From Asterella californica (taxonomy: Eukaryota; Streptophyta; Marchantiopsida; Marchantiales; Aytoniaceae): a DNA stretch of 64,000 nucleotides. The translations under genes and the position numbers were made by a program. The notes under the pieces are model-generated. The model saw nothing but the letters and a program-made list of their open reading frames with translations. It did no database searches and had not been told where the DNA came from. Shown piece after piece: positions 20,891 through 30,321 of the stretch (its first letter is position 1; every line of letters starts with the position of its first letter). Location: assembly GCA_036924285.1 (NCBI GenBank), contig JAYKYS010000010.1, positions 20,497,001 to 20,561,000 of the forward strand. Reading direction: 5' to 3'.

Positions 20891-21561
20891 TCAGATCAAG
20901 CGATCCTTTGGATGGTGTGTGCAGTTTTAAGCCGCAGGGAGGAGTTTTTGAAGATTCGGTCACCTGCGACAAAAAATCGGTGATATCTCGGCTGTCGAGA
21001 GTTAGATCTGAAGGTTTCTTGGACCAACGGAGTCAGGGAAGAAGACCCTACAGACATCTGAAGACCGTTTGGCAAAAGGAGAAAGTTCTCAGACAGGCTT
21101 TTTTCGGTTCCTTCGCTACGGTTTTTGGCTTTTTGAGTTCGTTAGAGTTCTAGTTAGTCGTGTATAGCTTGTGGTAGCTAGCTTTAGCTAAGAGCTTGTA
21201 CATAGATGTTGTTTGGACTTGGGTTTGAATCGTGTGGTATAGGTGCGGCTCTGTTTGTTAGCAAAGGAATGTTTCATTTGCTTTGAGCTACACTTCGATA
21301 GTTTTGGGTCTAGGTTGAGATTCGGGACTCGTTTTGGGGGGGTTTTTGAAACAGATTACAGACCGCTTTGGTCTGTCTCTCAGTTTTGTGTTCTTAGGGA
21401 GAAAGAACCGGCAGTGTATATACGTTGGAAGTTGGTGTATATTGCAGTGCTCGTTTTCGTGTTTGTTTCTCTCTTTCTTGTCTCCGTTCAGCACAGTATA
21501 TCTCCACAGCCAGGAACCTTGCGTTTGCCTGGACATCCTTCACGTAATATCCGACACGATA
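20891..21561 (+). repeat. C1 5' LTR, right part
   Basis: Resumes the C LTR after the A2 insertion (TCAGATCAAGCGATCC) and runs to CCGACACGATA at 21561, the C LTR end. A TATA-like TGTATATAC lies near 21415. It is followed at once by the PBS. Total preserved LTR is about 0.8 kb; the first part was lost at 7805. Confidence 0.8.
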
Positions 21562-21564
21562 CGG

Positions 21565-21580
21565 TGGTGAACTCGACGTG
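21565..21580 (+). other. C1 primer-binding site
   Basis: TGGTGAACTCGACGTG, three bases after the LTR end. The same PBS occurs at 34482-34497 on the minus strand in C3. Begins with TGG as required; tRNA not assigned. Confidence 0.75.
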
Positions 21581-21637
21581 AAAGTCTGTGGTGGAGATTT
21601 CTTCTATGTTTGAACTTTGAAGAAGAGATTGGTAATC

Positions 21638-23130
21638 ATAAGTGGAGACGGGAACGGTGATGAAAACGGAGCTAGTGGTTCGGGTGGATTGTCGAAGATA
21701 CAGTTGGATCCGGCGACTGCATCGATGTTCCAAGCTTTCACTATGTTCTTACGGCAGCAACAGTCTGATGAGCGGAAGGAAGCTTTGGCAACAAAGACGC
21801 TTCAAGCGGTGGTCAGCAAGATTGACCAGTCGATGAGAGAGATTTCTCAAGATATCTGAGGCATTATGTGAAGGAGATGGAGCTGAACCGGATCTCAGAA
21901 GATGAGATGATTGAGACGTTTGAGTTGGCAGTAGCTCTAGAGATTAGAGATCATGTTAAAATCCTAACGAAGCATTTTAACAAGGATTGGGAGATGTTTG
22001 CTCGTGCTTTGATGGATGAGTACTCTTGGAGAACTCTGATTGGGTCACCAAGAAGTCATTCTTGGAGTGGGTTGAGCAACCAAGGAAGGGCTTACAAGCT
22101 ACAGAGTTACTCAGATGAGAAACTGCAAGAGAAGCTGGAGGTACTTCTGGAGGATCGGGAGGAAGACGATGGCTTGACCAGTAGTTGGAAGAAGGTTGAG
22201 GAAGCGGTTGGTCTGCTTACGAAGAGGGAGCGAAGACGAGATAAGGTTCTTGTTAAGAGACTAGCACCAACACTGACTGCTGTAGCACCTGTTCATGTAG
22301 TCCGATCAATGGTTCATGTTGCTAGACAGATGATACCAGTTGTTCTAGTTGTTTCAGTTGTCCAAGCGGCTGTAGTGTCTCCAAAGAAGGAAGATTCAAG
22401 CCTTAAGGAGATCATGCGTGGAATGCGAGACCTGCAGATCAAGCTCACAAGATTGGAGGAGCAAGGGTCTACAAGCAGAGTGAAACCTGTTGGGAAGTAA
22501 GGTCGGATCCAACGATGTATCTGATGCAATGGTACCGATCATCCACGAAGAGATTGCAAGGAGTTCACTGATATCTTCCAACAAGGGGTGATCTTCTAGA
22601 AGGATGGGAAGGTAGCGTTGAGAGACACGAGTACACTTCTTCAGACCAACTTTGGTAGAGGGATGAAGAAGTTGGTTGAGGACCACTTATCAACGCAAGG
22701 AATTGCAATCGTGGAGGTTCCACAAGGGTTGAGGATCAAGCTGAGAGGAATTTTAACGAGCATGTTGAGCCGAGTGGATTGTGGTCATCTGTCATCTCCA
22801 TGAAACAGAAAGGAAAGATGACACGCGAGATATTGTTGAGGACACTTGCTACGATCATAAGGGATACTGGATGAGAAGATCCGATAGAAGCTCTATCGGT
22901 GTATGCTTACATGGTTAAGAACCAACATGAAGCGTTGTTGGAAGAGAAGAGAAAGCGAGATTCAGAGGATGCAGGAGAAAGAACTTCTTCCAAGAGACAT
23001 ACTCAAGAGGAGAAGGTTCGTCAAGAGCTTCGAGATGCAGGAGCTCAAGATCTACCGATGGATGATGTTCCTCTCCATCAAAAGAAAGAGCAAAGGAGTT
23101 TCATCACAGTCACTGGGCTCGAGCTATGAC
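21638..23130 (+). pseudogene. gag: C1 gag
   Basis: Capsid/nucleocapsid protein, aligned with C3 gag. The start codon of C3 (ATG at 34424 on the minus strand) is ATA here (21638-21640). Blocks: LDPATASMFQAFTMFLRQQQ, then a frame change at about 21860, KEMELNRISEDEMIETFELA, KILTKHFNKDWEMFARALM, and a Val/Ala linker. About 90 bases of the EFEKQFSRLTRMEKLTL region are deleted near 22080-22110. The zinc knuckle RCI*CNGTDHPRRDC (22516 onward) has a TGA for the Trp of C3. Further stops follow. Dead copy. Confidence 0.8.
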
Positions 23131-23445
23131 GGAGATGCTGGTGAGGATCGGAGACTTGGATGAGCCGGTGGTTGCTCTAATTGATCATGGATGAGAAATC
23201 ACCATCATGTCGAAGGAGTTGTACAAGAAGAAGAAGTGACCAATCGACATAGAGCATGGGTGGGTCATAAGAGCAAACAACAACACAAGAGGAGATTTGT
23301 ATGGAGCTTGTCCAGACATTAGAGTGCGCATAAGTGATGTTGCTATTGAGCAAAACTTCTTTGTTCAAGAAGCAACATCATACCCGTTGATTCTTGACCG
23401 ACCTCTCATTACAGCAACCCGGATGGAGACAAGGGTACTAGACGA
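23115..23445 (+). pseudogene. C1 aspartic protease (DHG type), first part
   Basis: VRIGDLDEPVVALIDHG, with IDHG at 23180-23191 followed by TGA where C3 has Ser. Then EITIMSKELYKKKK, a second TGA (23237-23239) where B has Trp, and GDLYGACPDIRVRISDVAIE. The second TGA is also present in C3. A solo C LTR (C2) splits the coding sequence after METRVLDD; it resumes at 25741. Confidence 0.75.
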
Positions 23446-25736
23446 TGTCGTGTCGTGGACCGGCTCCTACATGAAATTCAGACTTCGATGCTTGTCGCTC
23501 CAAAGACACTCATGAGAAAAGCAAGCTAGGTCCCAGCTTACGGACTTTTGGCACAATTTCGGATCTCCACTTTCATCGCATCAGTGGATAGAGCTCTTTG
23601 TCACCACTCCATATGCACTTCGTCTACTTCGTTTGGACGCATAGTGGAGAAGTTACAAGACTCGAAAGATGGATAAAACAAGCTAGGCCTCAGCTTACGG
23701 GCTTTTGGCACAATTTCGGATCTTCACTTTCATCGCATCGATGGGTAGAGCTTCTTGTCAGCTTTCCATGAGCATCTTGTTTATTTCATTTGGACGCCTA
23801 GTGGAGAAGTTACGCGACTCGAAAGAAGGAAAATCAAGCTAGGCCCTAGTTTACTCTGCTGATTGGGTATTTGCGGCTCCAAGCGCTATACTAAGGCCGC
23901 AAGGGGCCTACTTCCTCATTATCTGAGAATTCTTGTACGTGCAACGTCTGACGTAAGGGAGCTGCTTAAGAAGTCAGCTTGTTTTTGCGATCTGTCGATG
24001 GACCGTTTGAGGATTTGGGAAGTCTAATACACGCACGCAAGGTGTCATTGGGTTTAGATATGTGCAGGCTACGCACGAGTTAAGACAGTTTGTGAAGAGA
24101 CAAATTAAGGGATGTGTTCCGGGAGAAATTGAGACGCAGGGAGAGGATTTGAGAGATTCAATGACCTGTGAAGGAGAGTTGGACCGTTTGGGCCGTTCTG
24201 GAGTCCAAACTTGCTGTCCTTGGATCCATTGGGATCAGAACAACGAGTTCTTCAGAAAATTGAAGATGCTACCAAGTTTCATCAGGAGGTTTGGGAGTTC
24301 TGAATGAAATTGGCTCGCATGGAAGCATTAACGTCAGATTTTTGTTCGCTTACGACTTGAGATTGGTTTGTTCTTCGCGATTGATGAGCCAAGCTTTTCG
24401 TTCTTGGTGCCTACGCGATCAAGAAGTCTTCATCTACGCATAGAAGAAGACCATGTGTGGATTGGATTGTTGGTTTGGATGTCAAACGGCTTGTTTGGAG
24501 TCTCGTTGAGTTCAAGATAGCTGGATCTACCTACCAGAGAAGACGAATATCAGATCAGGCGATCCGTTTGAGCGGTGTGTGCGGTTTTAAGCCGCAAGGA
24601 CGAGTTTTGGAAGGTTCGGTCATCTACGACCAAAAATCGAAGATATCTCGGCTGTTGGGAGTCGGATCTGAAGGTTTTCTGGGCCAACGGAGTTAAGGAA
24701 GAAGACCCTATCGACATCTGAAGACCGTTTGACGAAAGAAGAAAGTTCTTATATAGGCTTTTTTCGGTTTCTTTGCTACGGGTTTTGCCCCTTTGAGTTC
24801 GTTAGAGTTCTGGTTGGTTATGTACAACTTGTGGTAGCTACAATGTTGACAAGTATTAGTGTAGGTCACACTAATTCTGAAGTTAACTTTTTTAACCCAA
24901 AATTGTATATAATGTGGGTCACATTAATTATGAACCCACATTATAAGTAGTGAAAATTTAATTAGTGTAGCCCACACTAATAATAATATGAAGATATAGT
25001 GTGGATAAAAGATAATTTATGATTCAACAATTATAAGACAAATAGTATTCAGTTTTTAACATAATATTTTTATAATACAATTTGTATAAAAACCTGAAAC
25101 TAATCACTCTTTATTGATTTGAATCCAAAATGAATTCTCTACATAGCGGGAACAATTTCTTCGTCTACTGTAACATCTTGATTGTGACAGTAGATTCTAG
25201 CACAGGTTCACCATCAAAATGATGTTTATATTGTTTAATTATCTCTTGAAAGTTTCCAAGAAATAGTGTAGATGATTTCAAATATTTCGCGCTTACACAA
25301 ATAGTGTAGACCACACTAATTTGTAACCCACACTATTCAAGTTACCACACTAATACTTGTCAACAGTGTAGGTTTAGCTAAGAGCTTGTACATGGATGTT
25401 GTTTGGACTTGGGTTTGAATCGTGTGATGCTGGTGCAGCTCTTTTTGTTAGCAAAGAGAAGTTTCTCTTGCTTTGAGCTACGCATCGAAGTTTGGGATTC
25501 AAGGACTTGTTTTAAGGAGTTTTGAAGTAGATTACATACCGCTCTGGTCTGTTTCTTAGTTTGTGTTCTTAGGGAGAAAGAATCGGCAGTGTATGTACAT
25601 TGAGAGTTGGTATATATTGCGACGTTTGTTTTCGTGCGTGTTTGTCTCTTTCTTGTCTCTATTCAGCACACTACATCTCCACAGCTATGAACCTCGCATT
25701 TTCCTAGACATCCTTCACGTAATATTCGACACGATA
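23446..25736 (+). repeat. Solo C LTR (C2) inserted in C1, carrying a MITE
   Basis: Starts TGTCGTGTCGTGGACCGG and ends CCTTCACGTAATATTCGACACGATA's terminal CGACACGATA. The 4-bp ACGA flanks it (23442-23445 and 25737-25740), and joining the flanks restores the C3-like reading VLDD-xxAYARIRSQD. Minus the 528-bp MITE and its extra TA it is about 1.76 kb. It holds two copies of the ~157-170-bp C LTR tandem unit at about 23520-23860 and a TATA-like stretch before its end. No internal region, hence a solo LTR. Confidence 0.85.
24841..25368 (+). mobile_element. 528-bp MITE with TA target duplication
   Basis: Terminal inverted repeats CAATGTTGACAAGTATTAG and, at the other end, CTAATACTTGTCAACAGTG (reverse complement CACTGTTGACAAGTATTAG), one mismatch in about 20. 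TA lies immediately outside on both sides (24839-24840 and 25369-25370). Other C LTRs have an uninterrupted GGTAGCTAGCTTTAGC here, which the excision of one TA plus the insert restores. It is AT-rich, non-coding and has repeated GTGTAGNYCACACTAA-type subterminal palindromes (about 24860, 24965, 25305). TA duplication suggests mobilisation by a Tc1/mariner-type transposase. Confidence 0.85.
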
Positions 25737-25740
25737 ACGA

Positions 25741-25968
25741 CAGATCTGCTTATGCTAGGATTCGAAGTCAAGATGAGAAGAGAGCAGTACAATTCTTGAC
25801 TGTACCGTCCAATCACGAGCGCAATCGAGATCGCCTGAGGGAGAAACCGCTTCCAAGGGTGAGTGAAGAGTTCAAGGATTTTTGTTGAGTATCACTACAG
25901 AGCGAGATTGTGGTGGTGTGCAAGAGAAGGTACTCTCGCTTGAAGAGATAGTGCCTTTTGGTGCCTTT
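25741..25968 (+). pseudogene. C1 protease end and post-protease linker, truncated
   Basis: Continues the C1 coding sequence beyond the C2 insertion: CAGATCTGCTTATGCTAGG (AYARIRSQDEKRAVQFLTV), then VSEEFKDF and a degraded linker with CKRRYSRLKR in a shifted frame, matching the C3 linker at 29400-29620. It breaks off at 25968, where minus-orientation C LTR sequence of C3 begins. RT and later domains of C1 are absent. Confidence 0.65.
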
Positions 25969-26537
25969 CCGTCTTCTCTGGTAGGTAGATCCAACTATCT
26001 TGAACCCAACGAGACTCCAAACAAGTCGTTTGACATCCAAACCAACAATCCAATCCACACATGGTCTTCTTCTATGCGTAGATGAAGACTTCTTGATCGC
26101 GTAGGCACCAAGAACGAAAAGCTTGGCTCATCAATCGCGAAGAACAAACCAATCTCAAGTCGTAGGCGAACAAAAATCTGACGTAATGCTTCTCTACGAG
26201 CCAATTTCATTCAGAACTCCCAAACCGCCTGATGAAACTTGGTATCGTCTTCAATTTTCTGAAGGACTCGTTGTTCTGATCCCAATGGATCCAAGGACAG
26301 CAAGTTTGGACTCCGGAACGGTCCGAACGGTCCAACTCTCCTTCACAGGTAACTGAAATCTCTAAATCTGCTTCTTGCGTCTCAATTTTTCTCAGAACAC
26401 AACCTCCGATCCGTCTCTTCAAGAACCGTCTTAACCCACACGTAGCTTGCACAGATCTGAACCCAACGACGCCTTGCGCGTTTGCATTGGACCTCCAAAT
26501 CTCCCGAACCGTTCGCTTACAGGTCGGAGGTGCCGAT
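25969..26537 (-). repeat. C3 3' LTR, internal fragment in minus orientation
   Basis: Matches 35190-35845 of the C3 5' LTR in the same (minus) orientation, starting TCTTCTCTGGTAGGTAGATC and ending near GGTCGGAGGTGCC. The distal LTR end is lost at the junction with C1. If the neighbouring block 26553-28363 is turned round, its LTR piece (27887-28363) continues this fragment with a gap of only about 65 bp, so both belong to one 3' LTR. Confidence 0.7.
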
Positions 26538-26569
26538 GAACGGCATCGTCTTAAAAGACGATGCCGTTC
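26538..26569. other. Fold-back palindrome at left inversion junction
   Basis: GAACGGCATCGTCTT (26538-26552) and AAGACGATGCCGTTC (26555-26569) are perfect 15-bp inverted copies with a 2-base spacer. The right arm is genuine RT sequence (TMPF before LDD); the left arm is an extra inverted copy. It marks the point where RT sequence joins the LTR fragment. Confidence 0.85.
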
Positions 26570-27462
26570 TTGGATGACATCCCCATCAAAGGATGTGTGG
26601 AAGATGAGAAGGATGAAGCATTAGATCAGAGGGGGTGTCGGCGATACGTCACCGATCACATCGCAGACTGTGAGAAGATCTTATCTCGACTTGAGGAAAT
26701 TCATCTTACGCTGTCAGGTGTGAATTCTACATTTAGTTTTGATCGTTGGTCATTTGTGTGAATCGTTTGATCGGAAGCCAGATCCGAACAAGGTGGATGC
26801 AATTGGAAGGATGAAGGAGGTTCGCAACTCGTTGACAAAAGTAAGAAGATTTTTGGGTGCTTGTGTATTCTATCACATTTGGATTCCTCATTATGCGCAT
26901 GTGACGGATCCGTTGTATGGATTGTTGTGTAAGGGTCATAAGTTCAGATGGGAGGAAGAGCATACTCATGCGGTAAGGAAGCTGAAGTCTTTACTATCAT
27001 CTCCTCCAGTTCTGGGAAGGATTGATTACAAGGGTGCTAGGCCGGTGGTTCTTATAGTGGATATAAGTCCAGTTGTAATTGGATGGGCAGTCGGACAGGA
27101 TGATGAGGATGGAGACAGGTTTGCGGTTAAGTTCGGAGCGAAGGTGTTAAGTGCTCGACAACGTGCTTACCCGCAAGTGAAGAGAGAACTGTGGGGTATT
27201 GTTTCAGCTATGAAAACTGAGAAAGAGTATTTGACTGGAGCAGTAGTGGTGGTTGAAACTGATTGCTTGTCGTTGGGATGATCATGAATTGTTCAACTCC
27301 TGATATTGCGATGTTACGATGGATCGCATATATCAAGTCGTTGAACCCGGAGTTTAGACATATTGTAGGGAAGGATAATCTGATGGCAGATATGTTATCT
27401 CGAGCTCGATATGATGGGGAGGATGAGATGGTTGAAGATATTGACGACGTGGGTGCAAAGTT
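26553..27462 (+). pseudogene. C3 RT catalytic end and RNase H, in inverted segment
   Basis: Reads plus strand although the rest of C3 is minus. Begins at TMPFLDDIPIKGC (catalytic F-L-D-D), RT thumb (KVRRFLGACVFYHIWIPHYA), then RNase H: VVLIVDISPVVIGWAVGQ, AYPQVKRELWGIVSAMK, VVETDCLSL, HIVGKDNLMADMLSRARY. Frame changes occur near 26725 and 27275. It is the direct continuation of the RT N-terminal part at 28391-29087, which ends about six codons before TMPF. The integrase zinc region and core that should follow are missing. Confidence 0.8.
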
Positions 27463-27814
27463 CTGCAAGGTCAGATTTGATCAGCGGCATCGTTTGAGAC
27501 CTAGAGAAATCAAGGAAGGTGATTGGGTATTAGTCTATGACAATAGTCTAGACAACCAGCATAGTGCACTCCGGAAGTTTTCCAGACGATGGTTTGGTCC
27601 GTATGTGGTGAAGAAGGTTCATGACAACGCAACTTATGTCCTGCAAGAGTTGGATGGAACGAGCTTGAAGATACAAGTGGCAGGTAAACGTGTCAAGATT
27701 TTCAAAAAGAGAGATGAGGAGGTCGATCTAGCAGATATCTTGACGGAGTTTCAGTTTGAGGATGAGGATTATGCAGAAGACCTTGAACGTGAGGTTGGCT
27801 ACGATGGGAAGTAG
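27463..27814 (+). pseudogene. C3 integrase C-terminal remnant
   Basis: KVRFDQRHRLRPREIKEGDW, then NQHSALRKFSRRWFGPYVV, ATYVLQELDGTSLKIQVAGK, aligned with 17255-17520 in B. It is fused in frame to the end of RNase H through a deletion at about 27462 that removed the HHCC domain and the whole DDE core (about 1.1 kb compared with B). The protein ends at TAG 27812-27814. Without the core the element could not integrate by itself. Confidence 0.8.
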
Positions 27815-27873
27815 GACGATAAGCCAGTCCACTCCTTGGTTGGTATCTCTGGTGCATATCGGATGCACAGGTT

Positions 27874-27886
27874 CAGAGGGGGTGGA
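27874..27886 (+). other. C3 polypurine tract (inverted segment)
   Basis: CAGAGGGGGTGGA immediately before the LTR start, equivalent to the B tract GGAGGGGGTGAA. Confidence 0.75.
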
Positions 27887-28363
27887 TCTCGTGTCGTGGA
27901 CCGGTTCCTACTTGAAATTCAGACTTCGATGCTTGTCCCTCCATAGACACTCATGAGAAAGACAAGCTAGGCCTTAGCTTATGGACTTTTGGCATCATTT
28001 CAGATCTCCATTTTCATCGCATAGATGGGTAGAGCTCCTTGTCAGCTTTCCATAGACACTTCGTCTACTTCGTTTGGACACCTAGTGGAGAAGTTACAGG
28101 ACTCGAAAGATGGAGAAAACAAGCTAGGCCCCATCTTATGGACTTTTGGTACAACTTCGGATCTTCATTTTCATCACGTAGATGGGTAGAGCTCGTTGTC
28201 AGCTTTCCATGGGCATCTTGTCTACTTCATTTGGACACCTACTGGAAACGTTATGCGATTCGAAAGAAGAAAAAATCAAGCTAGGCCCTAGTTTACATGG
28301 TGACTGGGTGTTTGAGGCTTCAGGCGTTATATCAAAGACGCATGGGGTCTGCTTCATTATTAT
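27887..28363 (+). repeat. C3 3' LTR, first part (inverted segment)
   Basis: TCTCGTGTCGTGGACCGG (the start TGTC of C2 is TCTC here), then two copies of the ~157-bp tandem unit (AAGCTAGGCC near 27965, 28120 and 28277), ending TTCATTATTATC. It breaks off at the right inversion junction. The missing remainder is the minus-orientation fragment at 25969-26537. Confidence 0.75.
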
Positions 28364-28369
28364 CTCATC

Positions 28370-28419
28370 GATGAATGAGATGAATCGAGTCCCTTAGAAC
28401 TCGATTCATCTCATTCATC
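28370..28419. other. Fold-back palindrome at right inversion junction
   Basis: Arms 28370-28390 and 28399-28419 are perfect 21-bp inverted copies with an 8-base spacer. The right arm is genuine minus-strand RT coding for MNEMNRV; the left arm is an extra inverted copy joined to the LTR. The plan mirrors the left junction. Confidence 0.85.
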
Positions 28420-29087
28420 ATGTGTGCTACCGAGTTGGTAGCTCCCTGTGGTAAGGTACACATCCTAATCAACCCCAAAGCTGTCCTCATTGTCGTGAAG
28501 CTTCTGCTCTCCTCCGCTAGTTGAAACTGATCATACCCTGAATAAATATCTCCCATTGAGTAAATTGCTCTTCCTGCAAACGCTTCAGCAAACTCATCCA
28601 CAATCGGTCCCACCGAAACATTTATGATTGTTACTGCGTTCACCGGTTGCATGTCTTGGATGAACCGCAGCGACCCATTCTTCTTAGGCACTGTAAACCA
28701 TCTGCTCGAATACGGTGCAAACAACAGCTCCAAGATCTTCATCTGCATCTTCTCCTTCAACAACTCCACTAGTTTGGGCAAGTGAGCCCGCGGTACTGGA
28801 ATTGGTCTCAGGTTCCATGGCACATGCGGTACCGTGAAGATAACCATCGGGGTAACAACGTACGGGTCTACACACCCAATCTCATGTGGCTCAAAAGCAA
28901 ATGCTTTCCCATGTCGTGAAAGCATCTCCTTGAAGCACATCCTCTCTTCTGATAGAAGAGACTCATCAGATCCAATCTTCAGCTCTCCAAGGGTCTTCTC
29001 TGTGAACTTGTGTCCTATCATTGCAGGATCTCTCAAACTCTTCTCCCTTGAAGCTCGATCTATCTGTTGGTTAGTGTCTTCCGGCAA
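28391..29087 (-). pseudogene. C3 reverse transcriptase, N-terminal two thirds
   Basis: MIGHKFTEKTLGELKIGSDE, GKAFAFEPHEIGCVDPYVV, PHVPWNLRPIPVPRAHLPK, RWFTVPKKNGSLRFIQDMQP, MGDIYSGYDQFQLAEESRS (first catalytic Asp) and LPQGATNSVAHMMNEMNRVL. No stop in about 230 codons, the best-kept RT stretch of the B/C lineage here. It breaks after VLR at 28391; the FLDD motif is in the inverted segment. The polymerase cannot be made from this locus. Confidence 0.85.
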
Positions 29088-29503
29088 AGGACCAGCACTG
29101 GCTTTATCTTCTTATCCACTGTCTTGTATCTTGTCTCAACTCGAACCTCCGGTGCACGGAATGATTCGATCACCGAATAGACCTCCCTTGAATGAATCTG
29201 CACGACCTTATCCATATCCTCCCATCCAATAGACATGATCTCTCGCAAAGGATCCTCCAACTCATCCTCTTCATAAACACTAGAAATCCATTGATCCCTT
29301 TCTAGCTCACCCAACTCTTTCATCATCAACTCAACATCACGCAAATGTTTTTGTTCTTTTCTTCTCAACTCTTCCACCTTCTTGTAAATAGCAACCCCAC
29401 ACTCTGAAAACCCAACAAACCATGTACAAAAAGCACTATCTCCATCAAGCGAGAGTACATTCTCCTGCGCATCATCACAATCCCGCTCTATAGTGGCACT
29501 CAA
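29060..29503 (-). pseudogene. C3 linker between protease and RT
   Basis: 147-codon open frame with SATIERDCDDAQENVLSLDG, a charged helix (YKKVEELRRKEQKHLRDVEL) and SREVYSVIESFRAPEVRVE, frame-shifted at its end relative to RT. Same position as the B linker (14146-14478) and C1 25890-25968. No recognised domain. Confidence 0.55.
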
Positions 29504-29539
29504 CGAAAATTGTTGAACTCTTCACTCACCCTTGGAAGT

Positions 29540-29995
29540 GGTTTCTCCCTCAGACGATCTCGATTGCGCTCGTGGTTGGACGATACAGTCAAGAATTATA
29601 CCGCTCTCGTCCCATCTTGACTTCGGATCCTAGCATAAGCAAATCCGTCGTCCAGTACCTTTGTCTCCATCCGAGTTGCTATGATGAAAGGTTGACCAAG
29701 AATGAACGGGTATGATGTTGTTTCCTGAACAAAGAAGTTTTGCTCGATAGCAACATCACCTACGCGCACTTTGATGTATGGACAAGCTCCATACAAGTCT
29801 CCTCTTGTGTTGTTGGCTGCTCTTATGATCCACCCATGCTCTATGTCGATCGGTCACTTCTTTCTCTTGTACAGCTCCTTCGACATGATGTTGATTTCTG
29901 ATCCATGATCGATCAGAGCAACCACCGGCTCATCCAAGTCTCCGATTGTCACCAACGTCTCCGTTGTAGCTCGAGCTCAATGACTGTGGCTGTAA
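29540..29995 (-). pseudogene. C3 aspartic protease (DHG type)
   Basis: Active-site segment VVALIDHGSEINIMSKELYK with D, H, G codons at 29908-29910, 29905-29907 and 29902-29904. An in-frame TGA (plus-strand TCA 29854-29856) follows KRKK, the same codon as TGA 23237-23239 in C1. Then GDLYGACPYIKVRVGDVAIE, FILGQPFIIATRMETK and AYARIRSQDG. The Ser-Glu-Ile-Asn after DHG is intact here and supplies the reference for the 5-base loss in B. Retropepsin dimers normally need D-T/S-G, so DHG is notable. Confidence 0.8.
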
Positions 29996-30006
29996 AGACT
30001 TGAGCT

Positions 30007-30288
30007 CTACTTCCCATCCTCCTCTTCAGCCTCAAAATGTACCTTGCATCTTCGATCTCTTTCCTCCTCTGAAGAATAAACACTGCACTTTGCAAGCTCT
30101 CTCTCCTCATCCATAGACATCATAGTATCCAAGGCATGCGATAAACCAGTCTCACCCGTAATCTGTCGCTTCTGTTTGATGACATCGATGATGACATCAT
30201 GAAACTCACGCTTAGCAATGCCCAACACTTCTCTCAAGGTAAACTCCACCTTCGCATTCAGAATGCGATCTTCCAAGACTCCCTTCAA
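30007..30288 (-). pseudogene. C3 conserved pre-protease segment
   Basis: LEDRILNAKVEFTLREVLGI then AKREFHDVIIDVIKQKRQ, followed by an acidic tail (SSEEERDRRCKVHFEAEEED). Shared with B 13285-13563. In a different frame from the protease by a small indel. Function unknown. Confidence 0.6.
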
Positions 30289-30321
30289 GTCTGTTGAAGC
30301 TTCGATGTCCGACTGTAGTTT

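Noticed and set aside
24729..24950. A 73-residue protein across the C2 LTR/MITE boundary
   Set aside because: It crosses the MITE insertion point and is not present in uninterrupted C LTRs.
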